Positions 41,639 through 53,746 are shown, numbered from the stretch's first letter. The stretch is DNA of 64,000 nucleotides from Lottia gigantea (GCF_000327385.1 NW_008710145.1:1721574-1785573), one strand, 5' to 3'. Notes: generated by a model not told the origin, from the sequence alone. A program made the numbers and translations.

Positions 41639-44600
41639 ATGTCTTCGTTTTCATCTTTACTTGGAAATGGAGGTAAGCTAAAAATGATTTTTCATATGCC
41701 TACACATCGTTATCTTAAGGTATTTCGTCTTTGCATGTGTTTGATCGTATGGAATATTGTCCAAAATGCCTCTCTTATTTGAACTCCCAGTTTGAAATTA
41801 CCTCCCTTGTCTTTCATGACCTAGCATTGTGACCTTAAACTTTATAATGGCGTTTTATTCAAATCTAATTGAGTTGTCTTTATGTTATACCTATTTGCCT
41901 ATAGCATATGTATTGCAAATTAGTTTCTGACGATACTATGGCTGTTTGTGTTTGTTTTGAAGAAAAAAGATTTCAGATCGTTGCCAGAATATAGGTCAAA
42001 TGTATACTTTATATACAGCTACAGGTTGCGTGAGAAATGAGGCATGAAGAGAAAGTGTTTTTTCACCCATGTCAAGAAAGATTTACTCCACCAGGGTATC
42101 AAAGAGGTGTTAGTCTACCCTGGGGTTGTTTCATTGTTTTATTTCAATAAGTCAAAGTAGGAGAAGAGCTCATCATATATTGTGTTAGGTAATAAGTGTT
42201 ATTCGTAGACGTTCATCGGGTCAAAAGTTTAAGGTGAACATTTAATTATACCTTATAGATAGATAAAGCCAGCCCTCCTTGTAAATCAATCTGAATTGAA
42301 ACTTGAAAATTGATAGTTATAGATATTTTTCGAAATTTTTCCCACAACATAGTTCATTTTCATCTATATGTATTACATTGCATTGTAGCACAAATATCGG
42401 CTATTTTTCATACCAACGAATGTTTTTATCGATTTGTATAACTAAGCATTTATAGCATTGTACTATAGTAACCACATCATTGCATAGTGGCAGTCACAGC
42501 ATTGTATAGTGGCATTCATAACCATGCATAGTGTCGCTTTTAACACAGTAGCATAGTATCCATTATAATTCATTATGACATTCGCATTATTGCATAGCAA
42601 AATGTATAAAATTGCATAGCAAAATGTATAAAATTGCATAGCAACATTCATAAAATTGCATAGCAACATTCATAACATTGCATAGCAACATTCATAACAT
42701 TGCATAGCAACATTCATAACATTGCATAGCAACATTCATTTTAAAGTTTCTTTTGTATCTTGTTAAAACTTTATGTCAAAAATTTGAACACAATTTCTCT
42801 GAAGCAATATTGTTAATTTGAGGTTATTTTTATTAGATTATCAAAACTAGATAGGATAGGGACTTTTTACATTAATGTTTACAAGTTGATGAGTTTGTCT
42901 CATGATTTCTACAAAACCTTAATTTTAATTTTACTCTAAAAATTTGTTTAGTTCTTAATCTGACTCTTATGGGAAATTAACTACGACTCTTAATCCAGAT
43001 TAGATCGGGATTAAAATACGGGAGATCAGGATTGGATCATCAGGTTTAATGTCACCTCGTGAAAGGAAACTAGTTGAAATTAGTGTCAATGTTTTTATTT
43101 GAGAGATCAGTTTTGTTTTTACTTCCAATAGTTAATCAGGTTTAAAGAAGTATTAGTCAGACACTTGTTATTTCATGCCCCATAAACCTCCAAGACTTAG
43201 TTTACAGAGTAAATGATCCTTTCCCATTGACAGGCTTACAGCTTCACTAGACACTGATCAGCTTTACTGTATGTCAATATCCCTGGCATAGGACAAGATG
43301 ATGTGTTCATTTTATTTCTGGATTTCGTTAGAGAAGGACTGAATGCATTTGTGGCTTGTGTTTTATATGTTGGATTTTAAATTTATTTGTTGGTAAACCG
43401 CTTTTCTGTACATGCTGTTGTAAATTATTGTGAGCTTTTCTTGAAAATGGCTGTTTGATTTGGATCAATATCAGTTCTGATTCACTTTGATACTACACAA
43501 AGCCAGACAAAATTACTGATTGATTTTATTTTTACCAGTTTCTTTATTTTGATTACTGGTTCAGGTTCTGATTCAAACAGTTTTAAAGTGTGAACATCTG
43601 AGATTTCTTTGAATATCTGGGAAAGTTTTTAACAATGAAATTAAAAGTTTGTTAATGGGGACTAAATAGTTCTATAAACATTGTTTTATATGGTTCACTA
43701 ATCACCTCAAATATTCTACTGTATCTTGTACAAAATTCTATAGCTAAATGATATTTTGGCTGGATATGCCCTTGTTGTAATATACACGACTAATTGGTAT
43801 ATTGTCTATCCATCCAATCTGTTACCCTTCAATATACAGTGTGTTTATAACATTTAGACTGATAGGTGCGATCATCCCTGCTGCCAGGTGCTTAGTTTGT
43901 CTCGCCTGGCTACAAACACTCTGTTGTATATTATACCACATCTGGTAGGGGGTAGAAAAGCACATCAGGTGTTCTAGACTGTCATTTCCAAGTTGACGTT
44001 CAGTCTGACAGATCTAATTTACTTTAACCATGGATGATTTTAATGACATTTCTGTATCTTGTATGTATACGTTTTTCTTGGTATTTTACTGTCTGAAAAC
44101 TGTTTCGCCTCTTTATGTTAGTGTTCATTATTCATGTTGTGTCATTTCAGATCGATTGCCAATGCCAATGGATTTCGACGATGATTGTGAAATGGATGCT
44201 GGAACAATTTTCTTTAACAGTCCAGATGGTAAAATGATGTCGAGTTCCATGACGTCGGGTTATCAGAGTTTTGAAGAAGATAAATATAAGGTAAGGATAT
44301 TTTATGTCCAGGTTCTCTGATCTTTCATATAAACTAAAATAGAATGGGATGTTATGAAACAGTATCATTTTCTCGATATTGAATATTTTGATATTTAAGC
44401 TGAGTAGCTTGAAGCGGGGATTTTCATTTAGCAAATATCAGCTGGTGCATAACTCATTTTTCAATTTTATTTGAATTTGCAGGTTCGTGATGTAGAAATG
44501 GATATTGAAGAAAATAAATCTACACCTTCCGTAAATCAGGTAATAATTTCATCAATTATATTTTGAGGCTGTCATGCGACTGAGAATACTTAAAAATCAC

Positions 44601-46317
44601 TCTAGAATTATTATTTTTTTTAAATCGAATTCAAAATCAGTAATGAAATGATTGGTAACGTCTGTAATTTGCAACTCAATGTCACGCGTAGCTCTAATGG
44701 TGTGAACGTGTCAGTTATAACCAAGTGGACAGGTAATATCTATGATAAACGGGATTAAAAGCTTTGCAGATCTGCATATAAAATGCAATATATTTAATTG
44801 TTGTTATTTATGTAGTTTCAGCTCAGTAAGCAACCGGGACTAAGAAGGAGTCTATCACTTGATATGAGAAGACGTATGATAGAGAACGACGTGACGTCAT
44901 CACCATCTTATATGCAGAGACCAAGAAAGCTTATCCATGATTTCAAAAAGGATGATAAAATTGACGAGGAAATAAATATTGGAAGAGAAGATGAACGAAT
45001 TAAATCAGCTGTAGAAAGATTATCAGATGATGTAGAATTAATAGCTGATTGTAGTCGACCTTATAGTCTACCTACTGTATGTGGTAAACATAAAGATCTC
45101 AAGTCCATATCTCCAAAAGTTGTAAGTTTTTTATCAGTAAATATTATAGTAATCTGAAACACAGCCTGTACATCATAGAGGATAAAAGCTTGTGAAATTC
45201 TGTAGTCTGTAATATTTAACCTGATTTAACTTATTTCTTTAAAATTTCAGATGGCAGACTTACTAAATGGAAAATACCCCACGGTTGGGAATAGCTATAT
45301 GATACTGGATTGTAGATATCCATATGAATATGATGGTGGCCACATTCAAGAAGCATTAAATTTTTTTGTAAAAGAATCGATTGATAACCTGTTAAAACGT
45401 GAAGCTAATGAAAAACCAAAGATTTTAATCTTTCACTGTGAATTTTCTTCCCAGAGAGCCCCAAACTTGTAAGTATCTGATATTGGCTCATTAATTTGCC
45501 TACTTTTAATTAGCATACTAGGCCTATCTGAGCCTTTATTATTCTATATTAAACTTGAGCCATTAAATCTTAATTTTTGTGCTTTTTCTGGATATAAATA
45601 TCAACCATTCGGCGCGCCATACAGGTGCGTACTATACACTGTTGCGTTTTATACTCAAAACATTACATTATAATATATAGGCACAGCTTTATGGAGCNNN
45701 NNNNNNNNNNNNNNNNNNNNNNNNNNNNNNNNNNNNNNNNNNNNNNNTTTAACCAGTGATTGTTGTTCCATAAAGCTGTGCCTATATATCGTACTCACAA
45801 TTGCTAAATGCCATTCAAAGACTTTATTACATTATAAGTTTTTTTTACTCTCTTTCAGATTGCGATATCTTCGATCTCAAGATCGATTATTAAATAGTGA
45901 TAATTATCCTAGTCTATATTACCCAGAAGTCTATATTCTAGATGGTGGATATAAAGCTTTCTATGAACAAACACAGGTAAATATACCCCTAAACCAATCA
46001 CCCATATTGGCAAAACATTAGTAGCTCGAGCATTTAAAAGAGTAAAAGATATTGACTTTGAAACTCACTCACTACATTTTTTCTACAATTTTTTTAAGCA
46101 CTTTCGAATAATTAGGTAAAGTTCCATTTGCATGTTTTTAATAACTTTTTCGGTCTGTTTTTTACAGGGCTTATGTTATCCTGCTACTTATACGCCCATG
46201 CTTCACGAAGATCATGCAAGTGAACTACGTCATTTCCGAGTTAAATCTAAATCCTGGACAGCGGGAGAGAAGCCAAAGCAAAGTTTTACAAATCGGCCCC
46301 GACCAATTCGTTTTTAG
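41639..46317 (+). CDS. CDC25: CDC25-family phosphatase, longer canonical copy 2
   Basis: Exons: 41639-41672 (first exon, [11 protein letters not shown]), 44151-44290, 44483-44539, 44816-45121, 45251-45468, 45859-45976, 46168-46317, giving 340 residues. The alternative first exon 44030-44060 gives 339. An acidic, Met/Ser-rich N-terminus ([11 protein letters not shown]) is followed by a basophilic-kinase-like [13 protein letters not shown] segment. Then come [30 protein letters not shown], the P-loop [10 protein letters not shown] and [13 protein letters not shown]. The end is a typical CDC25 C-terminus ([13 protein letters not shown]), lost in the compact copies. The tail ends RPRPIRF. CDC25 activates CDKs for cell-cycle entry. 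As the copy with the fullest N- and C-termini it is probably the ancestral-type gene here. The intron between exons 5 and 6 holds the assembly gap. Confidence 0.92.
42456..42740 (+). repeat. 22-bp minisatellite in CDC25-2 intron 1
   Basis: The unit CATTGCATAGCAACATTCATAA is nearly exact from about 42595 to 42740 (about seven copies). More degenerate GCATAGT-type copies extend back to about 42456. Confidence 0.85.
44030..44060 (+). other. CDC25: Alternative first coding exon of CDC25-2
   Basis: An ATG in AACCATGG context starts [10 protein letters not shown] and meets a GTATGT donor after one extra base. That is the same phase as the upstream first exon, so both can join 44151. The 90-base intron between is a multiple of three and stop-free, so retaining it would keep the frame and insert a hydrophobic segment. 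Confidence 0.55.
45673..45789. mobile_element. Inverted-repeat element split by the assembly gap
   Basis: Perfect 23-base arms (45673-45695 and 45767-45789, core GGCACAGCTTTATGGA) face each other around the N run. It is probably a foldback/MITE whose interior was not assembled. Confidence 0.65.
45698..45747. other. Assembly gap (50 N)
   Basis: The run of N lies wholly within CDC25-2 intron 5, so it does not affect the coding exons. True length unknown. Confidence 0.99.
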
Positions 46318-46481
46318 ATGTCTAGTCTCTTGTTATTATTGTTATTTGTTATTGTTATCTATTTTTAATTGTTATTCTTGTTATGTACAGTTATTGTGGG
46401 ACAAATTTTATATTTATTTGTAATCTGTACATAATTCTATTTATTTTTATTTATTGAAACGAGAATGTGATATGTACAGAA

Positions 46482-46487
46482 AATAAA
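46482..46487 (+). terminator. CDC25: CDC25-2 poly(A) signal
   Basis: AATAAA about 165 bases past the stop, in the sequence GAAAATAAACTTGTG. Confidence 0.65.
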
Positions 46488-48577
46488 CTTGTGTATTTTT
46501 ATTGTTGATTTGTTCATTAACATTGTTATCTGCTGTCCAACGCTGCTTGCTATAAGATTACCAGAGTTATCAAAGAAAACTTTGAAACATTGATGGCAAT
46601 AGAGAAATTTATAGTTTTATAAAAACATGTTTATACAAGTATTGATTGGGTCACAAGATTTTGGGAAATTCCCCCAGCTCTATAGGCCAACATGGAAATA
46701 CCCATCCCTGATACACCAAGCACTGCTACAACCAGAATATATTTGCGCTTCTGTTTAGATATAATTCTGGTACTGCAACTGTAAAGGTTCCCTGAGGCCG
46801 ACTGACGATTCAAAACATCTTACTCATCACTGTCTCTTTGACAACCAATTCAATTTGATGACACACTAGTTTTCATTTACTTGATATAAGTACACTTATA
46901 CAACGATGATACATGCAAATACAATAACAAATAGCTAACAATTCAAAAGAATATTTCAAAAGCTCTTATCATGGGGTTTTCTCGCCTTTTGCCTTTATTG
47001 TTATTTCACCTAAATTTTCCACTTTTGGGACATGCCCCAGTTATTTAACATAATATATTGACAAACTAAAATTCGTACTTGTTAAAAGTTAGGAGCTCAA
47101 ATTAATGAAAACTATACACAAATCTAGAGAAACAAGATGATAATATCATATATTTCGTTTAAAAGAAAAAACATTTCGTTTAAACAAAATAATTATTTCA
47201 TTTAATCGATCGAATAATTACGGAGCCCCTTAGACGCAATTTTCAGTACTTTTATAAAATATTTCGTTTTAATCGAATAACTTATTTCGTTTAAACGAAT
47301 TCGATTCGTTTAATCAAATAACTTATTTCGTTTAAACGAATCAATTATTTCGTTTAAACGAAATATATTTTTTATAAATAATTTTTTCGTTTAAATGAAA
47401 TAATTATTTTGTTTAAATGAAATAATTAATTGGTTTAAACGAAAAGTTTTTTCTTTTAAACGGAATATATGATATCATTTCGTTACAACGAATTAGTTAT
47501 TTCGTTAAAACGAAATATTTTATAAAAGTGTGGAAAATTGCGCCTTAGGGGCTCCGTAAATAATAGATACGTATAGCACATTTTAGAAATATGTTCATGT
47601 ATCATGTACACCGTTTCTAATAAAAAAAATTTGTGCTTACTGCCCCTTTAAAGGTCTTAGAAGTTGCAATCGAAATTTGTAGTATGATTCTAAGCGCATA
47701 AAACTTTAATTCATACGGCATATTTCATCGCAGTTTATCGCATTAACCAGCTGAAATTTCAGCTTTCCGAAGTCGAAATCATAATTCGACAACCTGTTCC
47801 CAAATCTAACCTTTCATCACCATCAGGTGCAGAAAAGTAAAACGTAAAACTCCATTCATTTCATTTTCATTTATGATATCACTAATAACTGCAAGGGAAG
47901 ATATGGGGTATAACTTTTGAGTTAGCGTCCTCGAATTTGACTTGCAGGAACAGAAGAGGTCACAATTTGTATCTGATCAAGATTAAACTGTGTATACATT
48001 TGTATTGATGAGATGTTGATAGTGGCAACAGTTTTTATGCTATTCTATTCTATTGGTATGCATCGGCATATTGGTGAATCAAGTTCGGAGAGAGTCAAAA
48101 CTTCCGCTTTTTTCCCATTATACTGGCTATAGGAATAGACAGAGGATTCATTATAATGGCTCGTGATTAATCAGAGCTGAAGGTCGCCAAATACTCACCG
48201 GATATTTTGTAAAACCTTCTGATATATAATCAAAAATTTTTCATACACTACAAGCAATTTCATTTCATTTGACAAAGTATACATCATATGAACCGTATCG
48301 GCGGTAAACCATCTTTAACCATCTTTAAGAAATGTGTCAGATAAACTTGTTTACCTACTTGAGGTCAACATACTTAATTGAGGTAATATGAATGACTAGA
48401 CAGGTTTCGCTGTTATTAACCGACTGCTTGACATAAACAGGTATACATATAATAATGATATGAAATAAATAACATAGTGCTCGCATAGTTTATTTGCTAC
48501 CACGGATAATTTTTAGACTGAAGACTCCATTTCACGTCTATACTTTACATTGTTTATAAACAACTATAGTGTGGAAA
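46488..48577. other. Spacer between CDC25-2 and P450-1
   Basis: No gene seen. It holds the palindromic element described at 47130-47558 and a short TTACTGCCCCTTTAAAGG block (47638-47655) resembling MITE ends; a similar inverted block sits near 56905. Confidence 0.55.
47130..47558. mobile_element. TIR element filled with TTTAAACGAAA palindromes, apparently nested
   Basis: The inner element 47219-47558 starts TACGGAGCCCC and ends GGGGCTCCGTA, flanked on both sides by AATAAT (6-base target duplication). Its ends go on as inverted GCAATTTTC...CTTTTATAAAATATTTCGTTT for about 50 bases. The interior is packed with TTTCGTTTAAACGAAA-type palindromes. The left outer flank 47130-47218 is itself a reverse-complement copy of interior sequence (47430-47490), so one copy seems to have landed in or beside a relative. 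No coding capacity. Confidence 0.8.
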
Positions 48578-51500
48578 ATGAGTTGGTTGATTTACCTTGT
48601 GATATTGTGTCTTCTCGGTTATATCATTTATATATGGATGACCAACAATAAGGGGAGACTACCCCCAGGTCCTTCCCTGATGGAATCTATTAAAATTATG
48701 TATGGATTTATAACAAGAGAAGACGTATTTTTAGTTGCAGAGAAACTGGCTTTCCGATTTGGAGAAATTGCCAATGTTCGATTCCTTGGTAACAATATGA
48801 TATTTCTCAACAGTTCCAGAATTATTAAGAAAGTTTTAACCACGTCTGCTTATCGTGACGTCACTAACGACCGACCACCATCTTTTCTGAAGGACTATCT
48901 TTACCAGGGTGGCCAAGATATTGGATTTAATGACTATAATAACCTTTTGGTCAAATTAAGAAAGATTTCCCATACAGTTATAAGACTTTATGGTGAAGGG
49001 GTACATGATTTTGAGAAAATGATTAATCCGGAAGTGGACGTTTTGATAGAAAAACTGGCACAAGCTACTGATAAGGAATCATTTGATATGGATGCAGCCT
49101 TTTCAGAGAGTTTAATCAGAATTATACACGTATTTGTAAGTATGACAATATTCTATATTGTTCTATGTTGGCTTTATTTTAAGGGAGGATAAAAACGATA
49201 ATGGGCCTCCAGCAGCAATACTGATGGAGAGTGGGCTCTGAAAGAATATGAAACGCTTTCCGTGTAAAATCAAACAATGCTACAATTCGAAAATGAGTAT
49301 GAAACTGCTTGAAATTCCAATACTCGAAGGGAAAATGTTTGGTATGTTTAGGCTCTCTGTAAATGTTATATCTTTTTTTAGTTAACAAATGAACGTTTAG
49401 AAGCAAAAGAAGCAGAAGAAGTTTTCTCAACTGTAGAGGAATTCAACAACACTTTTAATCGGATAATTGCTGTTGATAAGAATTTGATATTGTTGATGTT
49501 TCCATGGTTACAACATATTCCTGGAAGTAATGGTGATCTAGTCAGGAAATTACGTCACGAACATAAGAAAATATTGCGGTATTTTCTTGCTCCTGACAAA
49601 ACAGAGGTTTGTCACGCATCTACTAATTTCCAACTCGTAAAAAATCCAACCAATTAACCCAAAGTGAATTTATTAATGCATCGGAATTTGGTTCCGAATG
49701 ACACATAGACACAAGTCATGTTGATGCAGATAAAAAGGCACTCATTTCTTGATAAAACGATTATTTCACATAGTCACGAATCTAACTATGTTGTTACATA
49801 TTATTTTCATCGTGAATATTTTGTAGTTTGTTTAAGACACTATCGAATTTTAAAGAGCCCATGCCCTTATTGCATTCAACCTTTGCAAATCGTTACTGGC
49901 TGAAAAGTTATACATCATAATGTATTTCCAACTTTTGGAAATCTTAAATTTTTCAATGCCTTTTTGTTTTAAACATTAGAAATGGAAGGGAAATGGAAGC
50001 TTGATAGGAACACTACGTTTAGAACAGGATAATGATAAGGAATTAACTGATACTATGATAGAAGGAGTTGTTTCTGATATGGTTATTGGTGGATTCTCAA
50101 CGACTCATGGTGCCCTCGATGGAATCTTTCTCCTGATGATGAAATATCCCGAAGTTCAACGTCGTCTTCAAAAAGAAATTGATGATAGGTTGGTAGAATG
50201 TTAAAGGGATTGTAAAGAGGTTTTCTAAATTGTGCATGTGTGTCGGTGACACTGATAGGATCGGTTTGTACCATTTCGAATTTCAGTCAGACGTCTTTGG
50301 TTCTTGCCGTTTTTCGACGGCCCTGTAGCAAAAGCTGCTAATGATATAAGAACTTTTGTGATAATGATCGATGTCATAAAACGCTAAGTTGTAGTTAAAT
50401 TGTGAAATACACAGATTTCTGACTGAATTTTATGAATATCCCCGATATACATAAACAGTTTAGAAAACAATTTTTACAATGCCTTTAATGAATTTTCAGT
50501 TAGACCATGCGTGAGGAACAGATAATAATCTTATTTTTTCTGTGATTTCAGGATTGGTGATGAAGAACCAAGTCTTGCTGACAGATCAAAACTTCCATAC
50601 ACCAACGCTGTTATTCTAGAATGTCTTCGTTACATACGTCATATCCCATTGGGAATACCACACTATGTCCGAGAAGATATTGAAATAGAGGGATATACCA
50701 TTCCAGCTAAATCAACAGTAATTTCTTTCATGAGTTCTTAAATAATCCTAAAGCTTATTGTTACATCGTTTATTGTTGTCGAATGTTTCAGGCAAACCTT
50801 CTGGATTCAGTTCTGTCCATAACAGATAAACTAATGTAAGGGGAGGTTACATGTACTCACTTCCTGTTGTATTTTACTTTTACTGTATCTATTGTGGTCA
50901 TTTATCCTTATGCATCCATCCATTTTTCAGTTAGTAACTAATTTGTACCACACATGTAAAGACGAAATGCAGTGGGAAAAACCATATGAATTTTATCCTG
51001 AAAGATTTTTAGATGTTGATGGTAATTTACTACCAAGTGATCACCCAACCAGACAACAGTAAGTACTTTTATATACATGTATTATAAAATGCTCTTGTTT
51101 CACCAGCGGTTTTAGATAAGTTGGTAACAAGAAATTTGGTCACCGGAAATATAGTCTCAGTAATAGGGCACAAGATATTTTGGTCATAGTAATACGGGCA
51201 CGCGGTATTTTGGTCACAGTCAAACGGGCACGCGGTATTTTGGTCACAGTAATACGGGAATAAGGTATTTTTGTCAAAGTAATACGGGCACAAGGTATTT
51301 TGGTCACAGTAATACGGGCACAGGGTAATATGGACACAGTAATACGGAACAAGGTATTTCCGGTGACCAAATTTAATATTACTTAAGTCTCCCTTAAATT
51401 TCCAAAATTAATATTTTGTGGCGTATTCATTGTGATAAATGTGCAAATATGTGCATCCAGCCAGTCACCTGCAACCTTTGTGTCATATTATATGGCGAGT

Positions 51501-52060
51501 AGAAGCACGACGATCTCCACAATCAATCAATGCATGTCTGAAATCATGTACCTCCCCTACATCTTGCAATCAATCTCCTCTACCTTCTGTCTAATTGTTT
51601 TTGACTTGATCAGGATGTCCATGGTGATGTCTGTACTTCGAGTGTATCATATAAGAACAATAAAGACGAGCATCTTGCCTCCTCTTAGCCCAGTCACCTT
51701 AAAGGTGCATAAATAGCGATTCGGTCTGAAATTAATGGCATATGATCAAGGAATTGTAAGAATTTGAAAGTAATTGGTATAAAGTCATGACCAAATGTTG
51801 GTTTTATGACAATTTTTCAAAAGAGTAATGAAGTAATACTTTTATTTTACAGATTGATACCATTTAGTGTTGGAAGACGAAACTGTATTGGCGAATCATT
51901 TGCTAAATCACGTATGTTTTTATATGTAACAAGATTGCTTCAGAAGTTTGAATTTCAGCGTGGTAAAAATAAACTTGTTTCTGAAGATTCGTCAACCTGG
52001 ATTCGATGTGCAGCTTTGCACCCTCAACACCTTAATTGCAAAATTGTAGCAAGAAAATAG
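48578..52060 (+). CDS. Cytochrome P450, CYP2-clan, copy 1
   Basis: Six exons: 48578-49135, 49382-49606, 49980-50188, 50552-50717, 50931-51058, 51853-52060, giving 497 residues, normal for a microsomal P450. In order: N-terminal membrane anchor, proline hinge LPPGPS, I-helix GGFSTTHG (the usual acidic residue before TT is Ser), K-helix E-x-x-R as ECLR, PERF, and the haem loop FSVGRRNCIG with the ligand Cys. Such enzymes use NADPH-P450 reductase to oxidise small hydrophobic substrates at the ER; the substrate cannot be told. The start is the ATG matching the internal ATG of copy 2. Introns 3 and 5 carry a MITE and a TIR-flanked minisatellite. A possible poly(A) signal is at 52558-52563. Confidence 0.93.
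50201..50488. mobile_element. MITE with TTAAAGGGATTGTAAAG ends in P450-1 intron 3
   Basis: Left end TTAAAGGGATTGTAAAGAGG, and right end TTTTACAATGCCTTTAA as its inverted copy. The GTGTGTCGGTGACACTGAT block is shared with the TMED intron copy at 32529-32834. It fills most of the 363-base intron and is absent from the matching intron of P450-2. Confidence 0.75.
51132..51374. repeat. 30-bp minisatellite enclosed by perfect 20-base inverted repeats
   Basis: AAATTTGGTCACCGGAAATA (51132-51151) and its exact reverse complement (51355-51374) enclose about seven units near GTATTTTGGTCACAGTAATA + CGGGCACAAG. Located in P450-1 intron 5. The two minus-strand frames here are repeat artefacts. Confidence 0.85.
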
Positions 52061-52563
52061 ACATTATCGTAGAAATAATGAAATTAGATGTACAGAAGTC
52101 CTATCTGTTAATCAAAAATCAAATCGATTGTTACTCGCAAAGAAAATTCTATACGACAGGAAAAACAAATGAAATTTTGGTTTGTGGTACAGGTTTTGTT
52201 ACATTCCAATACATATTTTATCTGATTTGCATGATTTTGGGTGTCTATCAAACCATGTGAATCTATCTTTGAAACTTGTTTTGAAAAGAACTTTGAGTTA
52301 AAACTCAGCTCTATAGACATGCTGGTAGTGGTTGAGAAACATTTACCACTGGTTTTATATCCATCCGACAATTATTGGATGACTGTACCACATTTTCTAA
52401 GGACTAGATTTTCCAGTCTAATTAATATTAGACCCAACTTTCGTTTCATTTTTTTTAATAATTGTTTTTAAGTATAGTCACTTCACAGTAGGGTCTAACG
52501 ACCGGAGTCTTGAACATTTATCAAATTAACCTTTTGACGTAACCTGATGCTATAACTAATAAA

Positions 52564-53015
52564 ATTAAATTGGGTCAATTCGGAACATCCAATGAAAAGC
52601 GTGTTCACTTTCAGCGGAATTGATAAACTAATCTATTGCTTATGAAAATACACCTTTTTATCGCGTAACAAAACACCAACACTGGAGAAGGCGTAAATTT
52701 GATTGGTTAGGTCAAAAGGATATCTTATATTAAAATATATATTATATTGTAAACATTGTATTGATTATGTAATCTACGTACTGTAATGTTTGTATAAAAC
52801 TTGATAATTTTTACAATAATGCGGTTTTAATTTGAATTGGCAAGTCTTCCTTCCATTTTTATACGCCCACATGAAAATGTGGATGTATATTTCCGTTGCC
52901 CGAGTCCGTCGATCAGTTTTTATATGATTGTCATGAAACTTGGTGTGATCATGTATATTGATGAGATTTTGGTCATCGAATTTGACGATTTTTCGATGAA
53001 AGTTTTTGAAAGGAC
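52564..53015. repeat. Spacer with head of dispersed composite repeat, copy 2
   Basis: From about 52797 the sequence ACTTGATAATTTTTAC leads into the CGCCCACATGAAAATGTGG and CCCGAGTCCGTCGAT head seen again at 53747-53870. It then jumps, without the internal units, to sequence that matches 54575-54640. So the repeat body is missing from this copy. The remainder of the spacer shows nothing. Confidence 0.65.
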
Positions 53016-53025
53016 TTTATTTATT
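53016..53025 (-). terminator. Poly(A) signal of the CDC25-3 remnant
   Basis: TTTATTTATT on the plus strand (AATAAATAAA on the minus), about 90 bases past the stop. It is the same as the signal behind CDC25-4. Confidence 0.5.
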
Positions 53026-53112
53026 TCATACATAAACACTGGACAATATTTCATAAACAACAAATAACAAGTAACAATAACAAATAGATAACAATTCAAC
53101 ATAATAACAAAT

Positions 53113-53551
53113 TCAAAATCTGATAACACGAGGTTTTCTCATCTTCTCTTCTCTACTTCTATTACCTCGAGATTTTTTACTCTGGAAAATTGATAATTCT
53201 TCACTAAACTTAGGATCTAACATTTGAATATAATCACAGGGTTCACACAGATTCTGAAATATAAAACAGGGTGGATCTATTTAATATTATTTCTATGCAA
53301 TGTCAAGAAATACGACGAATTGTTTAAGTAATACCTATTGCAATAATTTTAAATACTTTTAATCTACTAAGCACCGCAAAATTTAATTCTAACATTGTAA
53401 TAATTCTATTTATGAAAAAAGAAATATTTTTACCTGTGTTTGTTCATAGAAAGCTTTATATCCGCCCTCTAGAATATAGACTCCTGGGTAATATAGATTA
53501 GGATAATTATCACTATCCAACAATCGGTCTTGAGATCGAAGATATCGTAAT
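53113..53551 (-). pseudogene. CDC25 remnant, copy 3 (last two exons only)
   Basis: Two exons on the minus strand, 53434-53551 and 53113-53253, are intact in frame and splice sites. They match exons 4 and 5 of CDC25-4 and CDC25-5 ([19 protein letters not shown], then [16 protein letters not shown] ... PRVIRF). About 50 bases of the upstream intron can still be matched to CDC25-4. Then similarity ends at a MITE (53609-53746). The P-loop exon and everything before it are absent, so no phosphatase can be made. It looks like the broken edge of a tandem duplication. Confidence 0.85.
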
Positions 53552-53608
53552 CTGAAAAATATACGCTGTATAATTTTGTAACATTGCAATAAAAATGGAG
53601 CATCTAGA

Positions 53609-53746
53609 TTTTCTGCCTCTACGCTAGTCTAAAATCGTCAGAAAAAGCTTAGTGGCACAAGGTTAGCGATGTCCGAATAGTCCGAAACATACTATCGCTA
53701 ACCTATAGCACTAGACTACAATTTTAGACTACGTAGAGGCAGAAAA
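53609..53746. mobile_element. 138-bp foldback MITE
   Basis: TTTTCTGCCTCTACG...CTAAAAT (53609-53635) is inverted at 53721-53746 with one extra base. Inner GGTTAGCGAT is inverted as ATCGCTAACC. It sits exactly at the break of the CDC25-3 remnant. Confidence 0.8.

Noticed and set aside
42463-42740. CRISPR-like array
   Set aside because: Units are head-to-tail without unique spacers; it is a minisatellite in a eukaryotic intron.
48628-48843. Minus-strand frame opposite P450 exon 1 (also at 59939-60154)
   Set aside because: Conserved in both copies only because it is antisense to a conserved coding exon.
51432-51716. 94-codon frame in P450-1 intron 5
   Set aside because: Located inside a well-supported intron; the product has no domain. 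It may be part of an old repeat.
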